This document shows, one piece after another, positions 50,780 to 59,668 of a DNA stretch of 64,000 bases. Position 1 is the stretch's first letter. Each line of letters opens with the position of its first letter. The notes beneath the pieces were generated by a model. The model was not told where the DNA came from and did not search any database. It saw only the letters and a program-made list of their open reading frames with translations. The position numbers were made by a program, and so were the translations under genes. Source of the stretch: Prevotella sp. (GTDB lineage Bacteria > Bacteroidota > Bacteroidia > Bacteroidales > Bacteroidaceae); the NCBI GenBank assembly GCA_017428925.1, contig JAFRPY010000077.1, forward strand, positions 22,509 to 86,508, in the 5' to 3' direction.

Positions 50780-52087
50780 CTACGACAGCAGATAATAACC
50801 CAATAGGAAGGAGTTGGTAGCGAAAAGGAACAGGGTGACGAGTGCCACCGTTGCTACTGCCCATTTGCTTCGGATGTTTTTCAGCCAATAGGCAATGGCG
50901 AGTGTTCCGATAAACAGCCAGTGGGGCGACATGATGTAGATTTCGTTGATAGTGAATCCCAATACGAAATGTAGTAGCATGTCGATCGAGAACCACCCGA
51001 GGGCAGTAAGAAGCAACAACGAACGCCGTCCCACGATGATGCCCCAGACTACCATTAGTAGCAACAGGACCTCAACAACGTAGTTGATGGCATAACTGTA
51101 GCCGACGAAGATGGGGCGCTTCTTCCAAATGTCTTGCAGCAGATGGTCGGTATGAAACATGACCGACTCGCCGAAAAGGTTTTCCACCGCCGTCTTGGTG
51201 CGCGAAGTCGTGATGTCGGTCCATCTCAGCAAAGGAAGTTCCGACACCGATTCACCATTTCGGCTGGTAATCACACGCGGCTTCTTCTTGGTGTGTTTCA
51301 GCCGCAGTATCTCAGCCTTCTGTTTTTGTTCCTCCCGGGGTTTGACGAACGCCTCTTCCTGATACACGGCCAAGGCACCCATCAGCAGGGTGGGGATGAT
51401 GACGGCCGTCAGCAGAAAGCGCCAACTGAACATTTTCCGGCGGTTCAGCAGCAGCGTTGCCAGTAGCGTCTTCAGTCCGTTGGTCAGCGTCACGCCTGCC
51501 GTGAGCAGATAAAGCAGTCCTGTCTGAAATCTGCCGAGCGGTTTTCTGCAGACTTGATGCTTTCCAACGACGTAAAGCGTGAATATCAGCAGGAACATGG
51601 AGAACACGTAATGGTCTGGCGCCACCATTGCCAGCATCACGTATGCAAACGAGAACGTCATCAGCGTCAAGAGTAATGAACAGGCTCTTGACACTCCCAC
51701 TAGTTCCTCGAAGATGCGTCTGAGGAAGATCATAGAGTAGAATCCCGCTGCGATGATGGGCAGCAGCATCACCAGCAGCGCACAGTTCTCGCCCGTCGCT
51801 GCCGTCAGCAAATTATTCAACAGGTAGAAAGGATACAGCAGAATCGAGAACAGGGGATGCCGGAACACGTTGTATTCAGGAGTCCAATAGGAGAGGATAG
51901 AGTAGGGGAAGGGGTCGAATCCCGACAGTTCATAGTTTTTGCAGAACTTCCATGTGAACCATCGTTCGGTGGAAGCCACCATCTCGTTGTAGCGTACCAC
52001 CACCATCGCATTATACAGTGCCAGCACCACGGCCACCACGGCGGCAAACCATCGTTCGTCCTTGCGTATCTTGAAAAGGTTGTCCAT
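50780..52087 (-). CDS. DUF6080 family membrane protein, paralogue 3
   Basis: 435 aa. FKIRKDERW start, FRHPLFSILLYPF, VENLFGESVMFHTDHLLQD and NEIYIMSPHWLF align with paralogues 1 and 2. It closes the minus-strand polysaccharide operon after the flippase (16 bp gap). Three copies in one locus suggest roles tied to different glycan steps. Confidence 0.82.
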   Translation of the reverse strand: MDNLFKIRKDERWFAAVVAVVLALYNAMVVVRYNEMVASTERWFTWKFCKNYELSGFDPFPYSILSYWTPEYNVFRHPLFSILLYPFYLLNNLLTAATGENCALLVMLLPIIAAGFYSMIFLRRIFEELVGVSRACSLLLTLMTFSFAYVMLAMVAPDHYVFSMFLLIFTLYVVGKHQVCRKPLGRFQTGLLYLLTAGVTLTNGLKTLLATLLLNRRKMFSWRFLLTAVIIPTLLMGALAVYQEEAFVKPREEQKQKAEILRLKHTKKKPRVITSRNGESVSELPLLRWTDITTSRTKTAVENLFGESVMFHTDHLLQDIWKKRPIFVGYSYAINYVVEVLLLLMVVWGIIVGRRSLLLLTALGWFSIDMLLHFVLGFTINEIYIMSPHWLFIGTLAIAYWLKNIRSKWAVATVALVTLFLFATNSFLLGYYLLS

Positions 52088-52103
52088 GGTGCGGCTTCAG
52101 CGG

Positions 52104-53555
52104 TTAATGATGTTTCCTGACCATATCTTTCAGTTGGGCAATGCTCTCGCGGAAAATCTTTGCCCCCGACAAGTACATCACCGAAGTGTAGAGCACCACG
52201 GCCACGGCGATTTTCACCACCAGCGACCAATAGATGTTTGTCGTGAACGATGCAACATATCCGGCTGCCAGGATACAGCCGCCGGCAATGAGGACAAACG
52301 GCAGGATGTCCTTCAAGACCAGCCAGCCTGATAGTCCCGTCAGTTTCCAGACATAATACCACCAAACCGCTAACCACACAATGTTCATGACAGTAAACGC
52401 CCAAACCATCGTGGTGATGCCGTAAGGATAGCACAACAGTTCAACGGCAATCTGCGTGATACCGAAGGCGATGGTGTTCCACAGACAGATGTCGGAACGC
52501 TCCTTGCTGATAATCACGTTATACATCAGTGTCTGGATGGGTGCAAAGGCTCCGCCGATACATAGAATCTGCAACAGTCGGGCACTCTCCATCCATTTGT
52601 CGGTGATGGCAATGGTGATGATTTCCGGGGCGGTCAGTGCCAGTCCGAACATACAGGGCATGGAAATGAATGCGGCAAAGCGCAGCATCTTGCGGATGAC
52701 GCGGACCATGCGCTCGCTTTCTTCCTCCACCTGTCGCATCACGGGCTGGGTGACGCTGTTCGTCATTCCCTGCACCGTATAGCTTCCCATGTCTTTCCAT
52801 TTGTTGGCCTGGTTGAAGAATCCCACTTGGTGGGAGTTGTAGAAGCGTCCCAGGATGACCGTCAGGATGTTGTTGTTGATTTGCGTGATGAGGTTCGAGG
52901 CCAGAATCTTCATGCTGAATCCAATCATTTCCTTCAAGGGCTTGAAGTTGAAGGTGAACGAAGGACGCCAGCCAGAGAAAAACCATCTGCCCACCAAGAT
53001 AAAGAAAACGTAGGTGAGCGTCTGAGTGGCAATGCCCCAGTAGGCCATGCCGTTGTAGGCCATCGTTACGCCAACAACACCCGAAATGAACAGGCTGACA
53101 ATGCCGATGATGGCATTCTGCCTGATTTTCATCTGTTTGACGAGCAAGGCATTGTGGGGAATGCTCATGCTCGAGATAACAAACGAAAGGAACAAATACC
53201 GGGCCAGCGGCGTCAGTTCCGGCTGATGGTAAAATCGGGAAATGAGCGGGGCACAGAGAAAGAGTATAATGTATAGGGTGGCTCCCGTCAGCGTGGAAAA
53301 CCAGAACACGGCGTTGTAGTCCTCGTGCCTGATTTCCTTCCGGTTGATGAGTGCCGACGTGAAACCGCTCTCTTGTAGAGTGTTGGCCACAGAAGAGAAC
53401 ACCAGCAGCATGCCAATCATTCCATAGTCGGAAGGTGCCAGCAAGCGCGCAAGGAAGATGCCGAACACCAGGTTCAGCAACTGCATGATGCCGTTATGGA
53501 TGCCTCCCCATAACAGTCCCTTCGCAGTCTTTTCTTTCAGCGTTTCTTCTTTCAT
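52104..53555 (-). CDS. Lipopolysaccharide/capsule flippase (Wzx-like, MATE/MVF fold)
   Basis: 483 aa with about 12-14 membrane segments. TAKGLLWGGIHNGIMQLLNL, FLARLLAPSDYGMIGMLLVF and LQESGFTSALINRKEI are typical of polysaccharide exporters that flip lipid-linked repeat units across the inner membrane. It follows the glycosyltransferase gene after a 129-bp spacer that holds a GC-rich repeat. Confidence 0.88.
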   Translation of the reverse strand: MKEETLKEKTAKGLLWGGIHNGIMQLLNLVFGIFLARLLAPSDYGMIGMLLVFSSVANTLQESGFTSALINRKEIRHEDYNAVFWFSTLTGATLYIILFLCAPLISRFYHQPELTPLARYLFLSFVISSMSIPHNALLVKQMKIRQNAIIGIVSLFISGVVGVTMAYNGMAYWGIATQTLTYVFFILVGRWFFSGWRPSFTFNFKPLKEMIGFSMKILASNLITQINNNILTVILGRFYNSHQVGFFNQANKWKDMGSYTVQGMTNSVTQPVMRQVEEESERMVRVIRKMLRFAAFISMPCMFGLALTAPEIITIAITDKWMESARLLQILCIGGAFAPIQTLMYNVIISKERSDICLWNTIAFGITQIAVELLCYPYGITTMVWAFTVMNIVWLAVWWYYVWKLTGLSGWLVLKDILPFVLIAGGCILAAGYVASFTTNIYWSLVVKIAVAVVLYTSVMYLSGAKIFRESIAQLKDMVRKHH

Positions 53556-53650
53556 GTATCTTCTTTTTCTGGTCGCTACGCTCGAAATTATAATAAAAAT
53601 TTTTTATAATTCTTTTCGACCGATGCGCCAATAATTTTTTTATTCTTCTA

Positions 53651-53682
53651 TCCCCTCCCCTCGGGAGGGGCAGGGGTGGTTT
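53651..53682. repeat. GC-rich palindromic repeat
   Basis: TCCCCTCCCCTCGGGAGGGG followed by CAGGGGTGG and TTTTTTT on the plus strand; between the flippase and the glycosyltransferase genes. Confidence 0.7.
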
Positions 53683-53684
53683 TT

Positions 53685-54716
53685 TTACTTGAATTTCCTT
53701 TTCCCCGAAAAAATCTTTAGCCTATTGCTTATCGCCCGTCCAATCATCTTGAAATTCCCCTGGCGAAGGTTGTTCCACAGTTCCTCCAGCGAGTATTTGA
53801 TTTTTATCCACGGATGCCCCCATCCGTTGGTGCGATAGACATGGTGCTTGTAGTCGATATTCTCGATGACATATTTCGGATGCTTCAGGGGGAACTCCAG
53901 TTCGTGGCGCTTCATGGTGAACAGCTGGCGCAGTCGTTTTGGCATAGCCTTGAACGAGGCTGTATAGTGAACGGCATCGCCCGCCATGGCTCCCAGGTTG
54001 TTAATCATGTTTCGCGTGGGGGTAATGGCAAGTCCGGAATTAAACATCATGGTTGGCCAGAAGATACTCTCATAGTAGGCTTTTCCCGAATCGCGGTGAT
54101 GGAATGGCATCTGCACAAGACTTTTGCGCACCTTGCGCTCTTTGGCCAGGGCCGTCAGCTGGTGCCAGTTGTATTCGTCGTCGAGAAATGAGTAGGAGGC
54201 ATCCCACTGGTCGATGACGCGCCGCCACGATGCCCAGCCCCAGATGGAGAATACCGAGGTGAAGAAGTAGTCGTAGGGCACGCCTTGCGTGATTTCATCG
54301 CTGTTGAACCCGCTGACGAGTGTGATGCGCTCGTCGTTTTCATAGCGGTCGAGCATTTCCTTGCAGAATCTGATGAAGGAAACGCTCGGAATGCTGTCGT
54401 CTTCGAACACCACCACTTTGTCGCTCAGCGAGAAAGCCCACTTCTGGGCATTGTAGTTCGACGGGTCGCACCCTGCATTTTCGGTCTGATAGTTCCGCCT
54501 GACGTCGCATTCCCAGTCTATCTGTTCGTCGTCCACCGCCTCACGGCATTCCTCAATTCCTGCCATGTCGTGTTCGTCCCGCGGACCGTCCTGATAGAGG
54601 AACAGGTGCGAGGGGCGTGCTTTCTTCACTTCGGCAAATACTTGCCTCAATGGTTCCGGCCGGTTGAAGAACAGGATGAGGACGGCAATGTCAGTCTTGA
54701 ATGTTTTCTTGTCCAT
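53685..54716 (-). CDS. GT2-like glycosyltransferase
   Basis: 343 aa. N-terminal GT-A domain: AVLILFFNRPEPLRQVFAEV, LFLYQDGPRDEHD, and VVVFEDDSIPSVSFIRFCKE carrying the metal-binding Asp pair; TSVFSIWGWASWRRVID follows. Similar to the HlpA-like glycosyltransferase group of Bacteroidetes. The start overlaps the licD gene by 26 bp. Confidence 0.82.
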   Translation of the reverse strand: MDKKTFKTDIAVLILFFNRPEPLRQVFAEVKKARPSHLFLYQDGPRDEHDMAGIEECREAVDDEQIDWECDVRRNYQTENAGCDPSNYNAQKWAFSLSDKVVVFEDDSIPSVSFIRFCKEMLDRYENDERITLVSGFNSDEITQGVPYDYFFTSVFSIWGWASWRRVIDQWDASYSFLDDEYNWHQLTALAKERKVRKSLVQMPFHHRDSGKAYYESIFWPTMMFNSGLAITPTRNMINNLGAMAGDAVHYTASFKAMPKRLRQLFTMKRHELEFPLKHPKYVIENIDYKHHVYRTNGWGHPWIKIKYSLEELWNNLRQGNFKMIGRAISNRLKIFSGKRKFK

Positions 54717-55521
54717 GTATTAGTTCAGGCATGATGAAAACAGAATGGATTTTCTGTTTTTCTTTCGGTGGAATTTCAAGATAGTTACGATATATCTCGG
54801 TGAGATAGGCATCGGGGTTGGCAGGGGCGCGGAAAGTCTTGCCCTCGAAGGTGATGGTTCCCAGCGGAAAAACGGAATCCTGGCGATGCATAATGCCATA
54901 GCCGTTGTTGATAAGGATGTTCGAGATGTAGGCATCCATTGGGCGAACGGCACAGATTATTCTCCATAGAAACTTGCACAGCAAGTATTTTGCTCCAAAC
55001 CAGAAGAACTCAGCAAAGGAACGCAATGAATAATAGTGAGCCTTGTGAAGGATAGAATAGCTCTTTGAGATTCCCAGCGTGACATGCTTCACAAGTTTGC
55101 GTGGAGCGGAGGGGTAGTTTATCATCGGGAAAATATCCACATACAATCCTTTCTGGTAGTCGGCAGCAAAATTATCCGATCCCTCCACATAGAATGAATT
55201 CAGGTCGCGCACCTTTACGATCGGTTCTTTCGACTGCGGCACATTCTGAGGCGTTTGTAGGAACAGTCCTTCTCTGAGTTCAGCAGGGGCAATGCTTATG
55301 AAGCGATCCATATCCTCCTGACGCATGGCAATGTCAATGTCGTCGTCCCAGGGAATAAATCCCCCATGCCTTACTGCACCAAGAAGTGTACCGCCGTCAA
55401 GCCAGTAGTCTATATGGTGCTTCTGGCAGATGCGCTGAATCTCCTCCAGAATGGAGAGCTGTTTCAGTTGGCAAACTCTCAGTTGCTGCTCCTTATATTT
55501 CTCTAAATACGGATTATTCAT
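54691..55521 (-). CDS. LicD family phosphotransferase
   Basis: 276 aa. YWLDGGTLLGAVRHGGFIPW and DDDIDIAMRQED form the LicD/fukutin catalytic motif. LicD proteins transfer phosphocholine or polyol phosphate from a CDP donor to surface glycans. Here the same operon contains a cytidylyltransferase at 56573 and an NAD-dependent epimerase, so CDP-polyol or a related donor is plausible (inference). Overlaps neighbours on both sides (26 and 8 bp). Confidence 0.88.
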   Translation of the reverse strand: MNNPYLEKYKEQQLRVCQLKQLSILEEIQRICQKHHIDYWLDGGTLLGAVRHGGFIPWDDDIDIAMRQEDMDRFISIAPAELREGLFLQTPQNVPQSKEPIVKVRDLNSFYVEGSDNFAADYQKGLYVDIFPMINYPSAPRKLVKHVTLGISKSYSILHKAHYYSLRSFAEFFWFGAKYLLCKFLWRIICAVRPMDAYISNILINNGYGIMHRQDSVFPLGTITFEGKTFRAPANPDAYLTEIYRNYLEIPPKEKQKIHSVFIMPELIHGQENIQD

Positions 55522-56554
55522 GTGACTTTAGTATCTCTAATGTACGGTTGACGGCATCCTGCATAGTGTAACAGGGAGTCCATTGGAGTTGTTTGAGTCT
55601 GGTGTTATCGAGTATGGCGCGCATGGCTATTGAGAATCCTTTGCGCTCTGTTTCTGAGGGAAGTTCGAAGACAACTTTTTTCTGAGCCCACTCGGCACAA
55701 AGGAAGGCAAAGTCTTTCAGACGTACGTTGCATGACTCACAAGAAATGTTGTATGGCACCCCGTTCTCCCCATTCAGCAATATGTGGAGCATGCCGCAGA
55801 TGGCATCGGCTACGTATGTATAGGAGAAAAGTTGCTCTCCCTTGCTTTTCAGAACGATGTCTTCATTATTGAGAGCCTTGATAAGGAATTGTGACGAGGC
55901 TTTGCTGTCGCTCATCAGCATCGTGGGGCCAAACACTCTGCTAAGACGGGCAATCTTGACCTTTGCACCCTTCTCGGAAATATATGATTGGCACATCGAC
56001 TCGGAGAGTCGCTTGGATTCGGTATAGCATGAGCGCGATGTGGCCAGATTCAGGTTGCCGGTATAATCTTCGGTAAAGGTGTCTTCGCCATGAGCATTGC
56101 CATATACCTCTACGGTTGAAGGATAGAGAACTGTGGCGTTACACTCGACTGCCTTCTGCAACGCATATTCTGCTCCCTTGATGTTGATTTCTATGGTTTC
56201 GACGGGGTATTGGGAATATGCCATAGGATGGGTGTTGGAGGCTAAAGGAATGATGATGTCGGCTTTCAACGAGGCGGGGATAGGCTCGCGGGCATCTTGC
56301 TCAATAAAATGGAAATGGCTGTCGGTGAAGTATTCGCCAAGTCTGGCCGTAGCCTTGTCCTTGCTGCGCCCCATGGCATAAATCGTGATGTCGGCACCTT
56401 GCTCGTTGTAGCGCATGAGCGCGTCAATCAGACAGACGCCCAGCAGGCCTGTGGCACCAGAAATTGCAAAGCGCTTGCCTTTCAGGCGTTCTATATGTTC
56501 GACTTCCAGAATATGAGACAAATCTTCTTGATATAATGAATGACCTTTGTTCAT
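55514..56554 (-). CDS. NAD-dependent epimerase/dehydratase (extended SDR)
   Basis: 346 aa. Rossmann motif ISGATGLLGVCLIDAL (about 33-48), STVEVYGNAHGED, and YTESKRLSES with the catalytic Tyr/Lys. NISCESCNVRLKDFAFL follows. Makes or modifies a nucleotide-linked sugar or polyol. The place between licD and the cytidylyltransferase suggests it supplies the moiety carried by the CDP donor. Confidence 0.86.
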   Translation of the reverse strand: MNKGHSLYQEDLSHILEVEHIERLKGKRFAISGATGLLGVCLIDALMRYNEQGADITIYAMGRSKDKATARLGEYFTDSHFHFIEQDAREPIPASLKADIIIPLASNTHPMAYSQYPVETIEINIKGAEYALQKAVECNATVLYPSTVEVYGNAHGEDTFTEDYTGNLNLATSRSCYTESKRLSESMCQSYISEKGAKVKIARLSRVFGPTMLMSDSKASSQFLIKALNNEDIVLKSKGEQLFSYTYVADAICGMLHILLNGENGVPYNISCESCNVRLKDFAFLCAEWAQKKVVFELPSETERKGFSIAMRAILDNTRLKQLQWTPCYTMQDAVNRTLEILKSHE

Positions 56555-56572
56555 ACTATAGTTTATCGTTAA

Positions 56573-57295
56573 TCACTTCAGCCACGTTTCTTTTTCTCTC
56601 TTAAGATAGCCTTTGAACATTTCCAGATCGTCCTTGGTCGTCAGTTTGATGTTCTTGTCTGAGCCAGCAGCAAAATAGAGTTTTTCCCCCAGTTCCACCA
56701 TCATCGTATTGGTATAGGAAGATCCGTAAATGCCAATGCCTCTTTCGAAAGCTTCATGGTATGCCTCGTCAAGACGTTTGAACTGGTAGGCCTGCGGTGT
56801 GGATACACGGCGAAGTGTCTCGCGGGGAATGTATTGCATGGTGGTCGTTTCGTCTTCTGGGTTCACAATGAAGATTTGTTCGTTGTAGGGCAGTGAGGTC
56901 ACCCCATTCCCATATTGCATGGCTTTCTGAATAACGTCTGTCAATACAGTGTCGTCGACAAGAGGCCGGATGCCATCGTGGATGATGACGACGTCATCAT
57001 CGTGCAATTTGTCTTCTAACTCATACACGCCGTTACGGATGCTTTCCTGGGCACTTTTCCCGCCGGAGACAATCCCTTGGAGCTTAGTGATGTTGAATTG
57101 ATGGGCATAGGCTCTGAGCACTTCGTGCCATCCGTCCAGACACACCACCTCGATGGCATCTACCATCGGATGGTGCTGAAAACTCTCCAGCGTATATATT
57201 AAGACAGGTTTGTCGTAAACGTTAATAAATTGTTTGGGAATATCCTGCCCCATACGGTTGCCAGACCCTCCGGCTATAATTAATGCGTAGTTCAT
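56573..57295 (-). CDS. IspD/TarI-family cytidylyltransferase
   Basis: 240 aa from MNYALIIAGGSGNRMG at 57295. CTP-binding GGSGNRMGQDIPKQF, VIIHDGIRPLVDD, TPQAYQFKRLDEAY and NIKLTTKDDLEMFKGY are family motifs. It may be the MEP-pathway IspD or a TarI-type ribitol-5-phosphate cytidylyltransferase; the operon with licD and an epimerase favours the second. The short frame is chosen because the -7 box lies at 57311-57319, inside the longer frame to 57334. Head of the minus-strand operon. Confidence 0.85.
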   Translation of the reverse strand: MNYALIIAGGSGNRMGQDIPKQFINVYDKPVLIYTLESFQHHPMVDAIEVVCLDGWHEVLRAYAHQFNITKLQGIVSGGKSAQESIRNGVYELEDKLHDDDVVIIHDGIRPLVDDTVLTDVIQKAMQYGNGVTSLPYNEQIFIVNPEDETTTMQYIPRETLRRVSTPQAYQFKRLDEAYHEAFERGIGIYGSSYTNTMMVELGEKLYFAAGSDKNIKLTTKDDLEMFKGYLKREKETWLK

Positions 57296-57310
57296 ATCTG
57301 CTATGTTTTT

Positions 57311-57319
57311 GCAAAGATA
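57311..57319 (-). promoter_or_regulatory. -7 box for the cytidylyltransferase-licD operon
   Basis: TATCTTTGC on the minus strand; predicted start near 57304, about 9 nt before the ATG. Confidence 0.6.
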
Positions 57320-57456
57320 ATTACTTATTTTCAATCTGCCAAATCATTTTTGCTATAAAATGATTGGGAGAGCCGAATGAGTGGACGGTCGAGGGTGATT
57401 CTCCCCATCATCCGACTTGCCTGAATCCGTCATCCTGATTGCCAATCCTTATCTTT

Positions 57457-57553
57457 CGAGTTGTAATTTCAATGAAATTGGTCAGCAATTTAATTGAAAT
57501 TGCTCGGCAATTTCATTGATTTTACATTGCAATTTCATTGAAATTACAACTCG
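57457..57553. repeat. 24-bp perfect inverted repeat with inner AATTTC palindromes
   Basis: Left arm 57457-57480 (CGAGTTGTAATTTCAATGAA and on) is the exact reverse complement of 57530-57553. The 49-nt loop holds further copies of AATTTnATTGAAATT/AATTTCATTG. It lies in the 461-bp gap between the cytidylyltransferase and DUF4923 genes; I see no reading frame in the rest of that gap. Confidence 0.9.
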
Positions 57554-57756
57554 GATGATGGAGATTGGCAACTCGAATGCCGATTTCAGACAGGTCGGAC
57601 GCTAATATTATGGTGCCCACACAGGACTTGAATTTGGTAAAGTTTGAGAAAGACGCTGGTGAAACAAAGATTATTTGAAAAATATTTGGAGGTTTCATTT
57701 TTTTTTCTGTTACTTTGTAACGAATTTTTATTTACCATTATAATATCTATCGCATT

Positions 57757-58380
57757 ATGAAGAAAACAACTTTGACGCTTCTTGCAGCCATGACGCTGTT
57801 GCTGTCGAGCTGCTTCTCGACGGGAGTCGGAACTACAACTAACACCAATACAACCGGCAATGTGCTCGGTAATGTGCTTGGCGCTGTATTAGGTCAGGTG
57901 CTGCTGGGTGGAATGACATTCGACCAGTCGGCACTCCTTGGTAGCTGGAACTACAGTGCCCCGGGTGCTGCCTTTACTACAGAACAGGCTCTGACGAAGG
58001 CCGGAGGTTCTGCTGCTGTTGCCAACATTGCTTCGTCGCTGGCAAGCAACTACAGCAACATTGGTATCAATCGTAACAACACTTCTTTTTCGTTCCTTGC
58101 CGGTAACAAGTTCTCGGCCAAGGTGAATGGTATTCCATTCAGCGGAACCTATGCCTATAACTCCCAGAATGGTGAAATCGCCCTCAAGACAGCAACGGAG
58201 ACCATTAAGGGTAATGTGACAAAGACTGAGAAGGGAATGGGACTGATGTTTGACTCCAAGCAGATGGCCAACATTCTTCAGAAAGAAGGTAAGGTGAGCA
58301 ATACTGCTGCTGTCCAGGCGGTCAGCAAGCTCGCAAAGAGTGCCGACGGTGCCCGTGTGGGCTTTGAACTCACAAAATAG
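57757..58380 (+). CDS. DUF4923 family lipoprotein
   Basis: 207 aa. Signal peptide with lipobox LSSC (Cys about residue 19), a Thr/Asn/Gly linker (VGTTTNTNTTGNVLGNVLG), then the lipocalin-like DUF4923 domain (LLGSWNYSAPGAAFTTEQAL; NNTSFSFLAGNKFSAKVNGI; EGKVSNTAAVQAVSKLAKSA). Envelope lipoprotein of unknown function, common in Bacteroidales. A GC-rich repeat with a T-run directly downstream may serve as terminator. Confidence 0.85.
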   Translation: MKKTTLTLLAAMTLLLSSCFSTGVGTTTNTNTTGNVLGNVLGAVLGQVLLGGMTFDQSALLGSWNYSAPGAAFTTEQALTKAGGSAAVANIASSLASNYSNIGINRNNTSFSFLAGNKFSAKVNGIPFSGTYAYNSQNGEIALKTATETIKGNVTKTEKGMGLMFDSKQMANILQKEGKVSNTAAVQAVSKLAKSADGARVGFELTK

Positions 58381-58404
58381 GGTATAGACTTTAAGGGCCA
58401 TCCC

Positions 58405-58447
58405 CAAGCCCACCCCCAACCCCTCCCCAAGGGAGGGGCTTTTTTTG
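58405..58447 (+). repeat. GC-rich palindromic repeat doubling as terminator
   Basis: AAGCCCACCCCCAACCCCTC then CCCAAGGGAGGGGC and TTTTTTT. The only copy placed like a rho-independent terminator. AGATTTTTGCAGATTATTG follows at 58450. Confidence 0.7.
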
Positions 58448-58589
58448 TGAGATTTTTGCAGATTATTGTCCATTGTTCTGTAGGTGCTGAGTAAAGACTG
58501 AAGGCAGTCTGCGTGTTAAAAAACAATAAAAATTGCGTTTCGGGATAAAATTCTTCGTTTTTCTTTCTTCATTCTTCATTTTAAAGTAG

Positions 58590-58598
58590 TACCTTTGC
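58590..58598 (+). promoter_or_regulatory. -7 box for the rplM operon
   Basis: TACCTTTGC, with predicted transcription start near 58605. Confidence 0.65.
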
Positions 58599-58604
58599 AC
58601 CCCG

Positions 58605-58801
58605 ATTCTACGAGGGCCATAGAACCCTCCAGGGCAGAGTGTAAATAGCAGCCTACCGAAAGTTCGCTGCGGTTTGTGAATCTCTTGCTCACTGGCAGGC
58701 GGAGAGTCTGCTCGTTTCCAGGTACGTGAAGCCAGGCGCAGTCGGATGGCGACATATCCGTAGTAAGTAACAAAACGTTTTATAGTAACAATTAATTTTT
58801 T
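58605..58801 (+). ncRNA. Structured 5' leader of rplM (candidate L13 leader)
   Basis: About 197 nt of untranslated, GC-richer sequence between the promoter and rplM. Hairpins visible: GAGGG-N8-CCCTC at 58611-58628 and CGGAT-N8-ATCCG at 58743-58760, plus longer-range pairing possible between CTCTTGCTCACTGGC and GGCGGAGAG. Ribosomal protein leaders that let L13 or S9 repress their own operon are known in other bacteria; I infer the same here. Confidence 0.55.
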
Positions 58802-59263
58802 ATGGACACTTTAAGTTACAAGACTATTTCCGCTAACAAGGAAACAGTGAACAAGGAGTGGGTGGTGATTGATGCCACCGACCAGGTCGTGGGTCGTCTG
58901 TGCTCAAAGGTAGCTAAGCTGATTCGCGGTAAGTACAAGCCCAATTTCACTCCTCATGTGGATTGCGGTGACAATGTGATTATCATCAATGCCGGCAAGG
59001 TGGTCTTTACTGGCAAGAAGGAAACCGACAAGGTGTACACTCGCTACACGGGCTATCCCGGTGGACAGCGTTTCAATACGCCTGCCGAACTGCGCAAGCG
59101 CCCCTATGGTGTAGAGCGCATCATCCGCCACGCCGTGAAAGGCATGCTTCCCAAGGGTCGTCTGGGTCGTCGTCTGATTGACAATCTCTATGTATTCGAA
59201 GGCACCGAGCACAACATGCAGGCTCAGAAGCCAAAGGCAATTGATATTAACCAGTATAAATAA
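58802..59263 (+). CDS. rplM: 50S ribosomal protein L13
   Basis: 153 aa. WVVIDATDQVVGRLCSKVAK, IRGKYKPNFTPHVDCGDNVI and AVKGMLPKGRLGRRLIDNLY are L13 signatures. Binds 23S rRNA early in assembly. First gene of rplM-rpsI-rpsB-tsf; 14 bp before rpsI. Confidence 0.98.
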   Translation: MDTLSYKTISANKETVNKEWVVIDATDQVVGRLCSKVAKLIRGKYKPNFTPHVDCGDNVIIINAGKVVFTGKKETDKVYTRYTGYPGGQRFNTPAELRKRPYGVERIIRHAVKGMLPKGRLGRRLIDNLYVFEGTEHNMQAQKPKAIDINQYK

Positions 59264-59277
59264 AAAAGGAATAGAAG

Positions 59278-59664
59278 ATGGAAGTAATTAATGCAATTGG
59301 TCGCCGCAAGAGCTCTGTAGCCCGTATCTACATGCAAGAAGGCACCGGTAAGATCACTATCAACAAGAAGGATCTCACAGAATATTTCCCCTCTGCTATC
59401 CTGCAGTACGTGGTTAAGCAGCCACTGAACCTGCTCGAGGTGGCAGACAAGTATGACATCAAGGTTAACCTCGACGGTGGCGGTTTCACCGGTCAGAGCC
59501 AGGCACTGCGTCTCGCTATTGCCCGTGCACTCGTGAAGGTCAATGCCGAAGACAAGAAGGCACTTAAGAGCCAGGGTTTCCTCACCCGCGACAGCCGTGC
59601 CGTTGAGCGTAAGAAGCCGGGTCAGCCCAAGGCTCGTCGTCGCTTCCAGTTCAGTAAGCGTTAA
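59278..59664 (+). CDS. rpsI: 30S ribosomal protein S9
   Basis: 128 aa. IGRRKSSVARIYMQEGTGKI at the start and the basic C-terminal tail RKKPGQPKARRRFQFSKR that reaches the P-site tRNA. Standard length. Confidence 0.98.
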   Translation: MEVINAIGRRKSSVARIYMQEGTGKITINKKDLTEYFPSAILQYVVKQPLNLLEVADKYDIKVNLDGGGFTGQSQALRLAIARALVKVNAEDKKALKSQGFLTRDSRAVERKKPGQPKARRRFQFSKR

Positions 59665-59668
59665 TATT

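Noticed and set aside
58405-58447. All GC-rich palindromes are simply terminators
   Set aside because: This copy could act as one, but copies inside open reading frames, without T-runs, and in both orientations cannot be explained that way.
58576-58773. 65-aa minus-strand frame over the rplM leader
   Set aside because: No minus-strand promoter is visible, and the region is better explained as the structured leader of rplM.
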